Assembly (NCBI RefSeq): GCF_007997385.1
Contig: NZ_VOSC01000005.1
Location: forward strand, 124,001 to 188,000
DNA: 64,000 nucleotides
Source: Seonamhaeicola algicola
Lineage (GTDB): Bacteria > Bacteroidota > Bacteroidia > Flavobacteriales > Flavobacteriaceae
Reading direction: 5' to 3'
Below the pieces are notes generated by a model, which saw only the letters and a list, made by a program, of their open reading frames with translations, did no database searches and was not told the DNA's origin. The position numbers and the translations under genes are program-made. This document shows positions 17,310 through 26,724 of the stretch, one piece after another; positions within the stretch are counted from its first letter, which is position 1; every line of letters begins with the position of its first letter.

Positions 17310-18953
17310 ATGACAGCAGGATTTGATACGTGGGACTATATTGTCTTTATTGCTTATGCCATATTAATTTTGGGTGTAGGTTTATGGGTGTCTAGAGATA
17401 AAGACGGACACCAAAAAAACGCCGAAGATTACTTTTTGGCAAGTAAATCTTTACCATGGTGGGCTATTGGTACATCATTAATAGCCGCAAACATTTCAGC
17501 AGAACAATTTATAGGAATGTCTGGTTCTGGGTTTGCACTTGGTTTAGCTATTGCCTCATATGAGTGGATGGCAGCATTAACCTTAATTATTGTTGGTAAG
17601 TACTTTTTACCAATTTTTATAGAAAAAGGCCTTTACACTATACCAGAATTTGTTGAAAAACGTTTCTCAACAAACTTAAAAACCATATTAGCTGTTTTTT
17701 GGTTAGCATTATATGTGTTTGTTAATTTGGCATCAGTACTTTACCTAGGAGGTTTAGCTATTGAAACCATTATGGGTGTAGATATGATGTATGCTATTAT
17801 AGGTTTAGCCTTATTTGCAGCAGCTTACTCATTATATGGTGGATTATCTGCCGTGGCTTGGACAGATGTAATTCAAGTAGTGTTTTTAGTATTAGGTGGT
17901 CTTGTTACCACGTATTTAGCTTTAAACGCTGTATCTGATGGTCAAGGCATATTAGCTGGTTTCTCTCAAGTTATGGACGCAGCGCCAGATAAATTCCATA
18001 TGATATTAGAAGAAACTAATGATAATTATAATAATCTTCCTGGTATTTGGGTATTAATAGGCGGTTTATGGGTTGCTAATATTTACTATTGGGGTTTCAA
18101 TCAATATATTATTCAAAGAACTTTAGCGGCTAAATCATTAAAAGAATCTCAAAAAGGTATTCTTTTAGCAGCTGGTTTAAAACTAGTTATTCCATTAATA
18201 GTTGTAATTCCAGGTATTGCTGCTTACGTTATGGTAAATGATCCTGAAATTATGGCTAGATTAGGTGATATAGGTCAGTTAAACATGCCTTCAGCAGATA
18301 AGGCCGATAAAGCCTATCCTTGGTTATTACAGTTTTTACCAACAGGTCTTAAAGGGGTAGCATTTGCAGCTTTAGCAGCAGCCGTTGTATCTTCTTTAGC
18401 GTCTATGCTAAATTCAACATCTACAATATTCACAATGGACATATATAAGGAGTATTTTGATAAAAACGCAAGTGATAAGAAAACAGTAAATGTTGGTAGA
18501 ATATCTGCTGCAGTAGCTTTAGTTATAGCGGTTATTGTAGCGCCATTATTAGGTGGTATAGATCAAGCTTTTCAGTTTATTCAAGAATACACAGGTTTAG
18601 TTAGTCCAGGTATATTAGCGGTATTTTTATTAGGTTTATTCTGGAAGAAAACAACAAATAATGCTGCTATTTGGGGCGCATTATTATCTGTTCCTGTTGC
18701 TGGTTTGCTTAAATGGTTACCTGCTAAAGTAGCTGCTTTTGAGTGGTTAACACCATGGATGCATCAAATGGGGCTTGCAACGTTATTATCAATGGTTGTA
18801 ATTATGATTATTAGCCAAATTGAGAATAAGGGTGAGAATGATGCTAAGGGTATTCATTTTTCTAAAGATTTGTTTAAAACAACACCATTATTTAATGTAG
18901 GAGCATTTGTAATAATGTTAATATTAGCATTTTTATATACTAAGTTTTGGTAA
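17310..18953 (+). CDS. Sodium:sugar symporter (SSS family), probably galactose
   Basis: This 547-residue protein has about 14 hydrophobic helices and the SSS family pattern: DYFLASKSLPWWAIGTSLIAANISAEQFIGMSGSGFA near the N-terminus, PEFVEKRF, YGGLSAVAWTDVIQ, and a late LASMLNSTSTIFTMDIYK. These are the SGLT-like features for sodium-driven sugar uptake in the inner membrane. It is divergent from the galactose regulator and gal genes, which supports galactose as substrate; glucose or another hexose cannot be excluded. A 20-bp inverted repeat follows. Confidence 0.9.
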   Translation: MTAGFDTWDYIVFIAYAILILGVGLWVSRDKDGHQKNAEDYFLASKSLPWWAIGTSLIAANISAEQFIGMSGSGFALGLAIASYEWMAALTLIIVGKYFLPIFIEKGLYTIPEFVEKRFSTNLKTILAVFWLALYVFVNLASVLYLGGLAIETIMGVDMMYAIIGLALFAAAYSLYGGLSAVAWTDVIQVVFLVLGGLVTTYLALNAVSDGQGILAGFSQVMDAAPDKFHMILEETNDNYNNLPGIWVLIGGLWVANIYYWGFNQYIIQRTLAAKSLKESQKGILLAAGLKLVIPLIVVIPGIAAYVMVNDPEIMARLGDIGQLNMPSADKADKAYPWLLQFLPTGLKGVAFAALAAAVVSSLASMLNSTSTIFTMDIYKEYFDKNASDKKTVNVGRISAAVALVIAVIVAPLLGGIDQAFQFIQEYTGLVSPGILAVFLLGLFWKKTTNNAAIWGALLSVPVAGLLKWLPAKVAAFEWLTPWMHQMGLATLLSMVVIMIISQIENKGENDAKGIHFSKDLFKTTPLFNVGAFVIMLILAFLYTKFW

Positions 18954-18965
18954 AATTTAATATTA

Positions 18966-19007
18966 AATACACAAAAGCATCATATTTATATGATGCTTTT
19001 GTGTATT
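18966..19007. terminator. 20-bp inverted repeat after the symporter
   Basis: AATACACAAAAGCATCATAT is followed, after only 2 nt, by its exact reverse complement. The hairpin lies 13 nt past the symporter stop. The T-run is inside the stem (CTTTTG), not after it, so it may be a transcript-stabilising hairpin or a weak terminator. Confidence 0.6.
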
Positions 19008-19071
19008 ATAGCCTCTATAAAACCCTATTTTTAAGGTAGTTGAAATAAGGTTAAAAAATATGCAAATTTCT

Positions 19072-19103
19072 TTTGGTTAGAAAAAGGTTTAATTTTATAT
19101 TTG
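19072..19103 (+). promoter_or_regulatory. Promoter of the tRNA-Arg gene
   Basis: TTTG at 19072-19075 and TATATTTG at 19096-19103 are separated by 20 nt, close to the Bacteroidota sigma-ABfr consensus (TTTG-N19-TAnnTTTG). The tRNA begins 14 nt after the -7 element, as expected. Confidence 0.75.
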
Positions 19104-19116
19104 CAACCGCTTTAAT

Positions 19117-19190
19117 GGTCGCGTAGCTCAGCTGGATAGAGCATCTGCCTTCTAAGCAGACGGTCACAGGTTCGAATCCTGTCGCGATCA
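19117..19190 (+). tRNA. tRNA-Arg (anticodon UCU)
   Basis: The 74-nt cloverleaf is complete: acceptor GGTCGCG pairs with CGCGATC (one G-U), D arm GCTC/GAGC, anticodon stem TCTGC/GCAGA with loop CTTCTAA giving anticodon TCT, and T arm ACAGG/CCTGT with TTCGAAT. The discriminator is A; CCA is not encoded. It reads AGA (and AGG by wobble) arginine codons, which are common in this AT-rich genome. It marks the left edge of the mannan-type locus. Confidence 0.97.
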
Positions 19191-19191
19191 C

Positions 19192-19228
19192 AAAAATCCT
19201 CACTTTTTTAAGTGGGGATTTTTTGTTT
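19192..19228. repeat. 37-bp direct repeat, left copy (tRNA terminator)
   Basis: This sequence is identical over 37 bases to 37194-37230. It contains a hairpin (AAAAATCCTCACTT / AAGTGGGGATTTTT, one G-U pair) with a T tract, so it works as the tRNA-Arg terminator and possibly also for the convergent AraC-type gene. The two copies enclose the entire polysaccharide locus. Attachment-site duplication is an inference. Confidence 0.85.
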
Positions 19229-19267
19229 TATAGAACTTGTTTTTTAAAGTGTATTAAAAATTAAGTG

Positions 19268-20128
19268 TTACCTTAAAATTTCTTTTTCATAATTATGTTT
19301 AAACTCTTTTGGAGACATGTTATGTTTCTTTTTAAAGGCTCTATTAAAATTGGAAAGAGAATTAAATCCGGCCTCGTAGCATACTTCATTAATAGGCATG
19401 TTTGTTTCAGTTAAATATTTAGTAACAACACCAAGCCTATAATCCATTAGGTAATTGGTAAAACTTATACCAGTTCTTTTTTTAAAATAATGACTAAATG
19501 CAGATTCAGACATATTAACCATTTCGGCCACTTTAGATAATTTAATAGGAATTTTGTAATTGTTTTTTACGTAATTCATAATAAGTGACACTCTTCTGCT
19601 TTCTCTTTTTTCATTATAATTAGCACTTTGAGGACTACTAAGTATTTTAACATCATTTGAAGTAGATAGTATATGAAGTATTTCTAAAAAAATTAAAAAT
19701 GATTTAAAGGTATCATTACCAGTAATTAATTTCATTTTTTTGTAAATAATTTCTTTTGTTGGATTAGAAAATGAAATACCTCTTTTTGATAATTCTAAAA
19801 GCTTTTTTATATCTTTTGAAACTGAATAACTCATTATTTTTGAATACAAAAAATGCTCTTGAAACTGTAAAGTTATAACGGCTGCTTTACTAATTACACT
19901 ATCAGATTTCCATACATGTTTAAGCTCAGGACCAAGAAGTGTTAAGTCTGAGCCTTCAATTTTTTCAGTAGAATCTCCAACAGTTCTACTTCCTTTAAAA
20001 TCTGTTATAAGGTTTAATTCATACTCATTATGAAAATGTAAAGGATAGTCAAATAATGCATTTTTGTGCTTCAAAACAACAAAAGGGTCATCATTTTTTA
20101 TAGGTGTAATTTCTCTTATAGATCTCAT
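19268..20128 (-). CDS. AraC-family transcriptional regulator of the PUL
   Basis: This encodes 286 residues from ATG 20128; a TTG four codons upstream is the alternative. The N-terminal 130 residues form a cupin-like sensing domain (YPLHFHNEYELNLI), and the C-terminal 100 residues are a double helix-turn-helix of AraC type (KLSKVAEMVNMSESAFSHYFKKRTG, then INEVCYEAGFNSLSNFNRAFKKKHNMSPKEFK). It is transcribed away from susC, with a 218-bp shared control region, and likely activates the PUL in response to a mannose- or mannoside-type ligand. It is not a hybrid two-component sensor. Confidence 0.92.
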   Translation of the reverse strand: MRSIREITPIKNDDPFVVLKHKNALFDYPLHFHNEYELNLITDFKGSRTVGDSTEKIEGSDLTLLGPELKHVWKSDSVISKAAVITLQFQEHFLYSKIMSYSVSKDIKKLLELSKRGISFSNPTKEIIYKKMKLITGNDTFKSFLIFLEILHILSTSNDVKILSSPQSANYNEKRESRRVSLIMNYVKNNYKIPIKLSKVAEMVNMSESAFSHYFKKRTGISFTNYLMDYRLGVVTKYLTETNMPINEVCYEAGFNSLSNFNRAFKKKHNMSPKEFKHNYEKEILR

Positions 20129-20308
20129 AAATAAATACAATTTTTGTATTCAGATTTTAGGGTAAAATTAATAATTTAAAAAAATATTTCCCTTAAATTA
20201 ATGATATGATAATGTTTTTTGTTTGAAAATTCAGAATAAATAATTGTAAAGTTCAAAAAATGCAAAGTATTGAGCATTAAATAATCATTCTAAAGTTTAT
20301 TTCTTCTC

Positions 20309-20316
20309 TAATTTTG
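20309..20316 (+). promoter_or_regulatory. Candidate -7 element of the susC promoter
   Basis: TAATTTTG fits TAnnTTTG and lies 30 nt before the susC start. The -33 half is weak, as expected for a promoter that needs the adjacent AraC-type activator. Confidence 0.45.
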
Positions 20317-20346
20317 ACCAACAATTAAATTTTAAAACTAAACTAA

Positions 20347-23300
20347 ATGAATAAAAGAAATAGAATTAAGTTTCTTGCTAGCGTCATGTTTATTTTAGGA
20401 TTAACCACCTTAAATGCTCAGATTAAAGTTAGCGGTATTGTTACTGATGAAGGAGGCGTTCCTTTACCAGGAGCAAATGTTATAGAACAAGGTACTACTA
20501 ATGGTACTACTACAGATTTTGATGGCAGGTTTGCTTTAACGGTAAATGGTAAAACATCAAAATTAGAGTTAACCTATATTGGTTATTTACCTCAATTAAT
20601 AGCTGTTGAAAACAATACTAATTTTAATATTGTTTTAAAAGAAGATATAGCATCATTAGATGAAGTTGTTGTTGTTGGATACGGATCAGTTAAAAAAAGT
20701 GATCTAACCGGATCTGTTGCTTCAGTAGATATGGATGATATTCCTGCTAGACCAGCAAATTCTGTTGATGGTTTGCTGCAAGGGCAAGTTGCAGGAGTTC
20801 AAGTTACTTCTGCCTCCGATGATCCTGGAGCAGGAGCTGTTATTAGAATTAGAGGAGGTAGTTCATTAAGAGGTGGTAATGACCCCTTAGTGGTTGTAGA
20901 TGGTTTTCCAATAGGAACTGCTGGAGATTTAAAACAGATTTCTCCACAAGATATAGCCTCTATGGAAGTACTAAAAGATGCTTCGGCTTCGGCAATTTAT
21001 GGTTCTAGGGGCGCTAATGGTGTTATAATGATTACCACTAAAAAAGGTTCAAGAAATACAACCGAAGTAACAGTTTCTCAGCAAAATACATTTTCAAGTT
21101 TTACTTCAGATTTAAACCTTTGGAGAGATCCTGCATTAATGGCAGAATTAAGTAATGAATCTAGAATTAATGGTGGTTTTGTGCCATTGTACATTGGTTC
21201 AGAAGATGCAAACGGTGTGTACTATCCTTCTTTAAGTGAATTAAAAAATAACGCATGGCCATATTACACAAAATGGGATGATGTTGTTTTTAGAGATCCT
21301 GTTTCAAATAATACAAATTTAGCTGTAAGAAGCCAAACAGATAGAACTCAGTTTAGTTTAAGCGCAACATATTATACTAATGAAGGTGTTTACATTGAAG
21401 ACGATTACAATAAGCTAAACCTTAATTTAAATGTAACTCATAAATTGTTTGAGGATAAGGTAACAGTAGGTGCAAATGTAATTTACTCTAAAGGAAAGCA
21501 AAACAATAATGGAGATTTAGCATACTGGAGAAACCCAATTTTTCCAGTTTATGAAGACAATGATCCTACAAAAGATTATTTCTTAGTGGGCGTTCAAGAT
21601 TTTTCTCACCCAATAGCCTTAACAGAAAATAGAAGTAATGAAACTAGATTTTTAGACTTAATAAGTTCAGCATATGTAGATGTGCAATTATTACCTTCAT
21701 TAAAGTTTAAAACACAGTTAAATTATAAATACGGCCGTTCAATTAATGAGTTTTACAACCCTAAAATTTACACTTTAGATGGTACATTTAACAATGGTTC
21801 TGGAGGTATAAGTAATTGGGATAGTCATGAAACCGTGGCTGAGTCTTTCTTAACGTTTGATAAGTTGTTTAATGAAAAACATAAGGTAACCGCAATGGGT
21901 GGTGTTTCTTATCAATATTATCAGGCAAACACTTCTAATTTGAGAGCTTTTGACTTCTTAAACGAATCTTTAGGAAGCGGTAACCTAGCTTCTGGTAATC
22001 CAGAACAACAGTCTGTTTCAAATTCATTAACTGAAACCGTATTGTATTCGGGGCTTGGGCGTTTTAATTATACTTATGATGATAAGTACCTGGTAACATT
22101 TACCATGCGAGCAGATGGGTCTTCAAAATTTGGTGCTAATAACCAATGGGCATATTTCCCTTCTGGAGCTTTAGGTTGGAAATTACATAATGAGAAATTT
22201 ATTGAAAACTTAAATGTATTTGATCAATTAAAATTAAGAGCAAGTTTAGGTATTTCAGGTAACCAAGGTATTTCACCATATTTAATAAATAGCAGATATG
22301 GTCAAGATCAATATTATGTTAATGGTAGATGGCAAACAACAATTGGTCCGGGTTATGCAGTGGGTCAAGACAGTCAAACAGGAAAATTTATTTGGGGTGG
22401 TATACCAAACCCAGATTTAAAATGGGAAACAACAAGGCAATTTAATATTGGAGCAGACTTCTCGTTTTTTAAACGTCGTTTAAATGTAACACTAGATTAT
22501 TATAACAAATATACAGATGACCTATTGCGTGAGCGGTTAATTTCACCTTCGTCATCATATGACAGAATGTGGGTTAATGATGGTGAAATTGAAAATAGAG
22601 GTATTGAAATTACTTTAGATGGAAAACTTATTAATAATGACGATTGGGGTGTAAACGGAACCTTTATTTTCTCTAAAAATGAAAATGAAGTAGTTAGCCT
22701 AGGTAATGCATTATCATCTGGTTTAAACACTGATGCTTTAACAGGAATGCAGTACGAATTCTCAGGCAGCACAGTTGAAGCGTTTAGAGCGGTGCCAAAT
22801 ATTTTGGCTGTAGGACAACCTATTAATGTGTTTTATGGATATAAGGTAAATGGCATTGTGCAATCAGAAGCAGATGGATTGGCTTCTGGTTTAACCGGAG
22901 ATTTAGCGCATCCAGGTGAATTTAAATATGTAGACCTAAATGAAGATGGTGTTATAGATGAAGGAGATAGAACAATAATTGGTGATCCTAATCCAGATTT
23001 TTCTGCAAGTTTAAATCTACAATTTAGATATAAGAAATTTGATGCTTCACTATTCTTTAACGGAACTTTTGGACAAGATATTTTCAATACAAAACGATTT
23101 AGTGAACCAAATAATATACCATTAAGATGGACACAAGATAATTTAACCAATAATTATCCAAGTTTACGAGATGGCCGTAACCTTCTAATGTCAGATTGGT
23201 TTATAGAAAAAGGAAGCTTTGTAAGGCTTCAAAACCTTACAATTGGTTACAATTTAGATCTTCCAAACCTATTTAAAAGGGGTAGAATATTTGTTAACGG

Positions 23301-23424
23301 AACGAACTTATTTACAATAACTGATTTTGAAGGTTATGACCCAGAAATTGGCGAAAATGGTATATACTGGGGTGGTTACCCAAGGTTGAGAAACTGGACA
23401 TTAGGTGTAGAATTTACATTTTAA
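20347..23424 (+). CDS. SusC/RagA TonB-dependent outer-membrane transporter
   Basis: This encodes 1025 residues. A signal peptide (about 1-24, ending LNAQ) precedes a carboxypeptidase-D-like domain (VSGIVTDEGGVPLPGANV, residues about 28-105), then the plug (VVVGYGSVKKSDLTGSV and IRIRGGSSLRGGNDPLVVVDG), and a beta-barrel ending in the terminal aromatic strand LGVEFTF. With the SusD partner it should import oligosaccharides with energy from TonB. It heads the PUL operon; the next start follows closely. The oligomannoside ligand is inferred from downstream enzymes. Confidence 0.97.
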   Translation: MNKRNRIKFLASVMFILGLTTLNAQIKVSGIVTDEGGVPLPGANVIEQGTTNGTTTDFDGRFALTVNGKTSKLELTYIGYLPQLIAVENNTNFNIVLKEDIASLDEVVVVGYGSVKKSDLTGSVASVDMDDIPARPANSVDGLLQGQVAGVQVTSASDDPGAGAVIRIRGGSSLRGGNDPLVVVDGFPIGTAGDLKQISPQDIASMEVLKDASASAIYGSRGANGVIMITTKKGSRNTTEVTVSQQNTFSSFTSDLNLWRDPALMAELSNESRINGGFVPLYIGSEDANGVYYPSLSELKNNAWPYYTKWDDVVFRDPVSNNTNLAVRSQTDRTQFSLSATYYTNEGVYIEDDYNKLNLNLNVTHKLFEDKVTVGANVIYSKGKQNNNGDLAYWRNPIFPVYEDNDPTKDYFLVGVQDFSHPIALTENRSNETRFLDLISSAYVDVQLLPSLKFKTQLNYKYGRSINEFYNPKIYTLDGTFNNGSGGISNWDSHETVAESFLTFDKLFNEKHKVTAMGGVSYQYYQANTSNLRAFDFLNESLGSGNLASGNPEQQSVSNSLTETVLYSGLGRFNYTYDDKYLVTFTMRADGSSKFGANNQWAYFPSGALGWKLHNEKFIENLNVFDQLKLRASLGISGNQGISPYLINSRYGQDQYYVNGRWQTTIGPGYAVGQDSQTGKFIWGGIPNPDLKWETTRQFNIGADFSFFKRRLNVTLDYYNKYTDDLLRERLISPSSSYDRMWVNDGEIENRGIEITLDGKLINNDDWGVNGTFIFSKNENEVVSLGNALSSGLNTDALTGMQYEFSGSTVEAFRAVPNILAVGQPINVFYGYKVNGIVQSEADGLASGLTGDLAHPGEFKYVDLNEDGVIDEGDRTIIGDPNPDFSASLNLQFRYKKFDASLFFNGTFGQDIFNTKRFSEPNNIPLRWTQDNLTNNYPSLRDGRNLLMSDWFIEKGSFVRLQNLTIGYNLDLPNLFKRGRIFVNGTNLFTITDFEGYDPEIGENGIYWGGYPRLRNWTLGVEFTF

Positions 23425-23475
23425 TTTTTGGTTATGACTAAACAAGCATTTATAACAATAAACGAATTGAAAAAA

Positions 23476-24969
23476 ATGAATTTTAGAAATATAATATTAG
23501 GGTTAACTTTAGCAATAGGCTTAGCGTCTTGTGAGAGTTTAGATGTAGAGCCAGAAGGCTTTTACTCCGATGAGAACTTCTATAAAAGTATAGAAGATGC
23601 TGAAGCTTCTATACTTTATGCATATGATGCACTAACACTGGTAAGTTATGCTCCAATTACTTTTTATTTAACAGAACTTGCCTCAGATAATTGTATTGTA
23701 AAACCAGATGAAGGAGCAGATGCACAACAATTTGTAAACTGGGAAGTAAGTTCACAAAATGATTTGTTGTTGCAATTCTACAGATCAGCTTACATTGCAA
23801 TAAATAGAGCCAATGCCGTAATTGAAAATGTAGAAGGAAGAGGCTTTAATGAAGCCGATGAAAAACGCCTTTTAGGTGAAGCCTTATTTTTAAGAGCTTA
23901 TAATCACTTTAATGTTGTTAAAGCATTTGGGTTAGCACCACTACAAAGATCTTTAATTGATAGGTTAGATGAAACAACAGCTGTGTTACCTGCCAATATG
24001 GAAGAAGTTTACAATTTTCTAATTGAAGATTTAACAACAGCAATAGATTATTTAGAAGTAAACCGTGTAGCTGGAAGAGCAGACAAAGTTGCAGCCCAAG
24101 CGCTATTAGCAAAGGTGTATTTATTTGCAGCTTCTGCTAAAGAAAGTGGCGTGCCAAATTATAATGCCATTTCAGAGAGTGTAGATAATTTATATGCTAA
24201 AGCAGCCGAATACTCAGGAGCTGTATTAAATAATCAAGTTGAATATTACCACGATACTAACTTGCAGAATATTTATGATGTAAATGCTCCTAACGGACCA
24301 GAGCACATATTCATTTTATCAATGGATAGATCGGGAACAAAAGAGGGCGATTATTCAAAACTTTCAAAATATTTTATTCCCTGGATTGGAGGAGCTACCG
24401 TTTATCTTAGAAATACCGATGATTCTTTTTCCGCAACGCACGATGGTTGGGGCGTATTCCAAACTACTGATGATTTATATACATCTTACGAAGTGGATGA
24501 TAAGCGTAGAAATGAACTTCTAGTTTCTGAAGTCTATGATGAAAACGGAACATCTTTAGGAACTATTGGAGATGGTACGGTACAATACCCTTTCACAAGA
24601 AAGTTTATAGATCCAGAGTTTGAAGGAGACAAAACAAGTACTAGACCTTATTTAATTAGATATTCTGATATACAACTTGTATATGCAGAAGCAACAGCTA
24701 ATAACGAAGGTTTAGAACACTATAATATGATACGCCGTAGAGCAGGGGTTAGTGAATTATCAAGCATAACAGATGTAAATCAATTTAGAAATTTAGTAGT
24801 TGAAGAGCGTCAACGAGAATTAGCCTTTGAAGGTGACCGTTTGTGGGATTTAAGACGTAAAAATATGGTGCAATCTCAAGTATTTCAAGCCGCAGGTTTA
24901 TCACCAAATGCAGTGTCTTTTTATCCAATTCCGCAACGTGAAATTGATTTAAATCCAAACATCAACTAA
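23476..24969 (+). CDS. SusD/RagB-family glycan-binding lipoprotein
   Basis: This encodes 497 residues from ATG 23476, which directly precedes a lipoprotein leader (GLTLAIGLASC, Cys about 15); an upstream ATG would put 16 charged residues before it. SusD features are the TPR-like N-terminal region (GEALFLRAYNHFNVVKAFG), KVAAQALLAKVYLFAA, and the C-terminal RRRAGV, EERQRELAFEGDRLWDLRR and YPIPQREIDLNPN. It caps SusC on the cell surface and binds the polysaccharide. It lies 51 nt after susC. Confidence 0.97.
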   Translation: MNFRNIILGLTLAIGLASCESLDVEPEGFYSDENFYKSIEDAEASILYAYDALTLVSYAPITFYLTELASDNCIVKPDEGADAQQFVNWEVSSQNDLLLQFYRSAYIAINRANAVIENVEGRGFNEADEKRLLGEALFLRAYNHFNVVKAFGLAPLQRSLIDRLDETTAVLPANMEEVYNFLIEDLTTAIDYLEVNRVAGRADKVAAQALLAKVYLFAASAKESGVPNYNAISESVDNLYAKAAEYSGAVLNNQVEYYHDTNLQNIYDVNAPNGPEHIFILSMDRSGTKEGDYSKLSKYFIPWIGGATVYLRNTDDSFSATHDGWGVFQTTDDLYTSYEVDDKRRNELLVSEVYDENGTSLGTIGDGTVQYPFTRKFIDPEFEGDKTSTRPYLIRYSDIQLVYAEATANNEGLEHYNMIRRRAGVSELSSITDVNQFRNLVVEERQRELAFEGDRLWDLRRKNMVQSQVFQAAGLSPNAVSFYPIPQREIDLNPNIN

Positions 24970-24980
24970 AAATAAGCACA

Positions 24981-26681
24981 ATGAAAAAGTTATATCAAAT
25001 AAGTTTAATTGTACTGTCACTATTCATGGTAGCATGTACCGATAATCCTCTAGAAACAATTGAAGGAACTGGCTGGCAAAAAGAGCGAAATATCATTTCA
25101 ATTTTAGTTGAAGGACAAATAGGAACAGCCGTTATTGAAAGAGATTTTGATGATGCTAAAATTAAAATATTTGCAAAAGAAGAAAACATAGCAGATATAA
25201 GCAAGGTTGAAATTAAAAACATTGAACTTTCTCATGGAGCAACTACAATCAATAAAGCTGGTACTACTCTAGATTTCTCGTCTGGTGCAAGTACTATAGC
25301 AATTATGTCTGGTGCAGGTGAAACACTAAACTGGGAAGTATCTCTGTTACCTTTTGTCTCAGATCTGGAAGGAGATTGGTACATTGGTGAAATTGGATTG
25401 TATGCAGATATGTGGTCTTGGGAAAGCTGGGGCTGGGAGAAATATGAGAAAATAAACAATTATCTGCCAGAACTATCGCCAGAGCTAGACAATATATTAA
25501 GTTTTACTGTTGAAGGTGCAGATGAAAACGGTAATCCATTTGGTACTTATGAGCATAAACCAGGAAATGACGGACTTTACGGATCATTTACTGATGCTAA
25601 CCAAGGATGGAATTTCAATGAAAGGTTTAGAAAAATACCAACAGGGTCAGGTACTTGGTTAAGAGATTTTGAACGTAATAAAGTAATTATTACAGATGAA
25701 AATAGAAGAGTATATGAACTAGATTTAGAGGTGTTTGTTGATACTAAAGAAGTATCAATTAAAGCAGAAGTACTTTACCAATCAGAACTTTTTAATTGGG
25801 ATGAGCAAGCATGGGCTTATGAAGAGTTAGCACATATGTCTAAATCTATGTGGTATAGATTAACAAGAGAATATGTGCCGCAAGCAGGTAATGATATTAG
25901 ATCATTAACGGTTGCTAATCAAGTAGGAGATGCAACAATAGATGCAGGTAACAAAACTGTTACAGTTGTAATAGAAGATAATGGGACTGATATTTCGGCA
26001 ATTGAAATTACTGGTTTAGATGTCTCATTCGCAGCATCTTCTAATAAAACAGTTGGTCAAATCTTAGACTTCTCAGGAGATTACAGTACAGAAATAACCG
26101 TAACCTCAGAAGCTGGGGAAGCCGTAGTATGGACAATCAATCTAGAACTAGACATAGATGTAAGCGATGTTTCATTAGCAGGAACATGGTCTATTGATGA
26201 TATTGGTGTTTACGCCGATTTATTTACCTGGGAAAGCTGGGGCTGGGAGAAAAATGAATTATTAACAAACTATTTGCCTAACGCATCCACAGAGTTAGAT
26301 AACACAATAACTTTTGTTGTAATAGGAAAAGATGCTCAAGATAGACCATACGGAACTTATGAAAACAATGCAGGTACTGATGGTGCGTATGGAAATTTTG
26401 TGTCTGATGACGCTAGTTGGCCAGAAACAGATTTTAATAGCAGATATAGAAAAGTGCCAACAGGAACTGGTACTTGGATTTTAGATGGAGAAACGGTTAC
26501 CATCACAGATGGTGGTGGAACCGACTTCGTTTTAACCTTAGAGGTAAAAACAGGTTCTACAATAGCATTATCCGCAGATGTAGAATTTTTATCAGATCAA
26601 TTTGATTGGGATGTACAAAATTACAGTTATGAAGAAACAGCACACATGTCTAAAAGAATGTGGTATAATTTAAGTAAGTAA
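24981..26681 (+). CDS. SusE-position surface lipoprotein with duplicated domains
   Basis: This encodes 566 residues with lipoprotein leader (LFMVAC, Cys19). It holds two tandem copies of a two-part unit, about 35-300 and 305-566. Each unit has a beta domain of the DUF5018-like sort (ITVTSEAGEAVVWTINL in the second) followed by a module sharing ESWGWEK-x5-NYLP, ELDN, FGTYE/YGTYE, RKIPTGSGTW/RKVPTGTGTW and HMSKxMWYxL. The many Trp and Tyr suggest glycan binding. It occupies the SusE/F slot, 11 nt after susD. No catalytic motif is visible. Confidence 0.82.
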   Translation: MKKLYQISLIVLSLFMVACTDNPLETIEGTGWQKERNIISILVEGQIGTAVIERDFDDAKIKIFAKEENIADISKVEIKNIELSHGATTINKAGTTLDFSSGASTIAIMSGAGETLNWEVSLLPFVSDLEGDWYIGEIGLYADMWSWESWGWEKYEKINNYLPELSPELDNILSFTVEGADENGNPFGTYEHKPGNDGLYGSFTDANQGWNFNERFRKIPTGSGTWLRDFERNKVIITDENRRVYELDLEVFVDTKEVSIKAEVLYQSELFNWDEQAWAYEELAHMSKSMWYRLTREYVPQAGNDIRSLTVANQVGDATIDAGNKTVTVVIEDNGTDISAIEITGLDVSFAASSNKTVGQILDFSGDYSTEITVTSEAGEAVVWTINLELDIDVSDVSLAGTWSIDDIGVYADLFTWESWGWEKNELLTNYLPNASTELDNTITFVVIGKDAQDRPYGTYENNAGTDGAYGNFVSDDASWPETDFNSRYRKVPTGTGTWILDGETVTITDGGGTDFVLTLEVKTGSTIALSADVEFLSDQFDWDVQNYSYEETAHMSKRMWYNLSK

Positions 26682-26688
26682 AAATAAA

Positions 26689-26717
26689 ACCCCAAAAGCA
26701 CAACGCAGCTTTGGGGT
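26689..26717 (+). promoter_or_regulatory. Intra-operon hairpin between SusE-like and hydrolase genes
   Basis: ACCCCAAAAGC pairs with GCTTTGGGGT with one bulged A, in the 43-nt gap. It has no T tract after it. It may act as a processing or stability hairpin that sets surface-protein messages above enzyme messages. Confidence 0.5.
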
Positions 26718-26724
26718 ATTAAAT

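Noticed and set aside
24995-25459. Minus-strand ORFs inside the SusE-like gene
   Set aside because: They lie wholly within a strong lipoprotein gene with duplicated domains and show composition typical of antisense frames.
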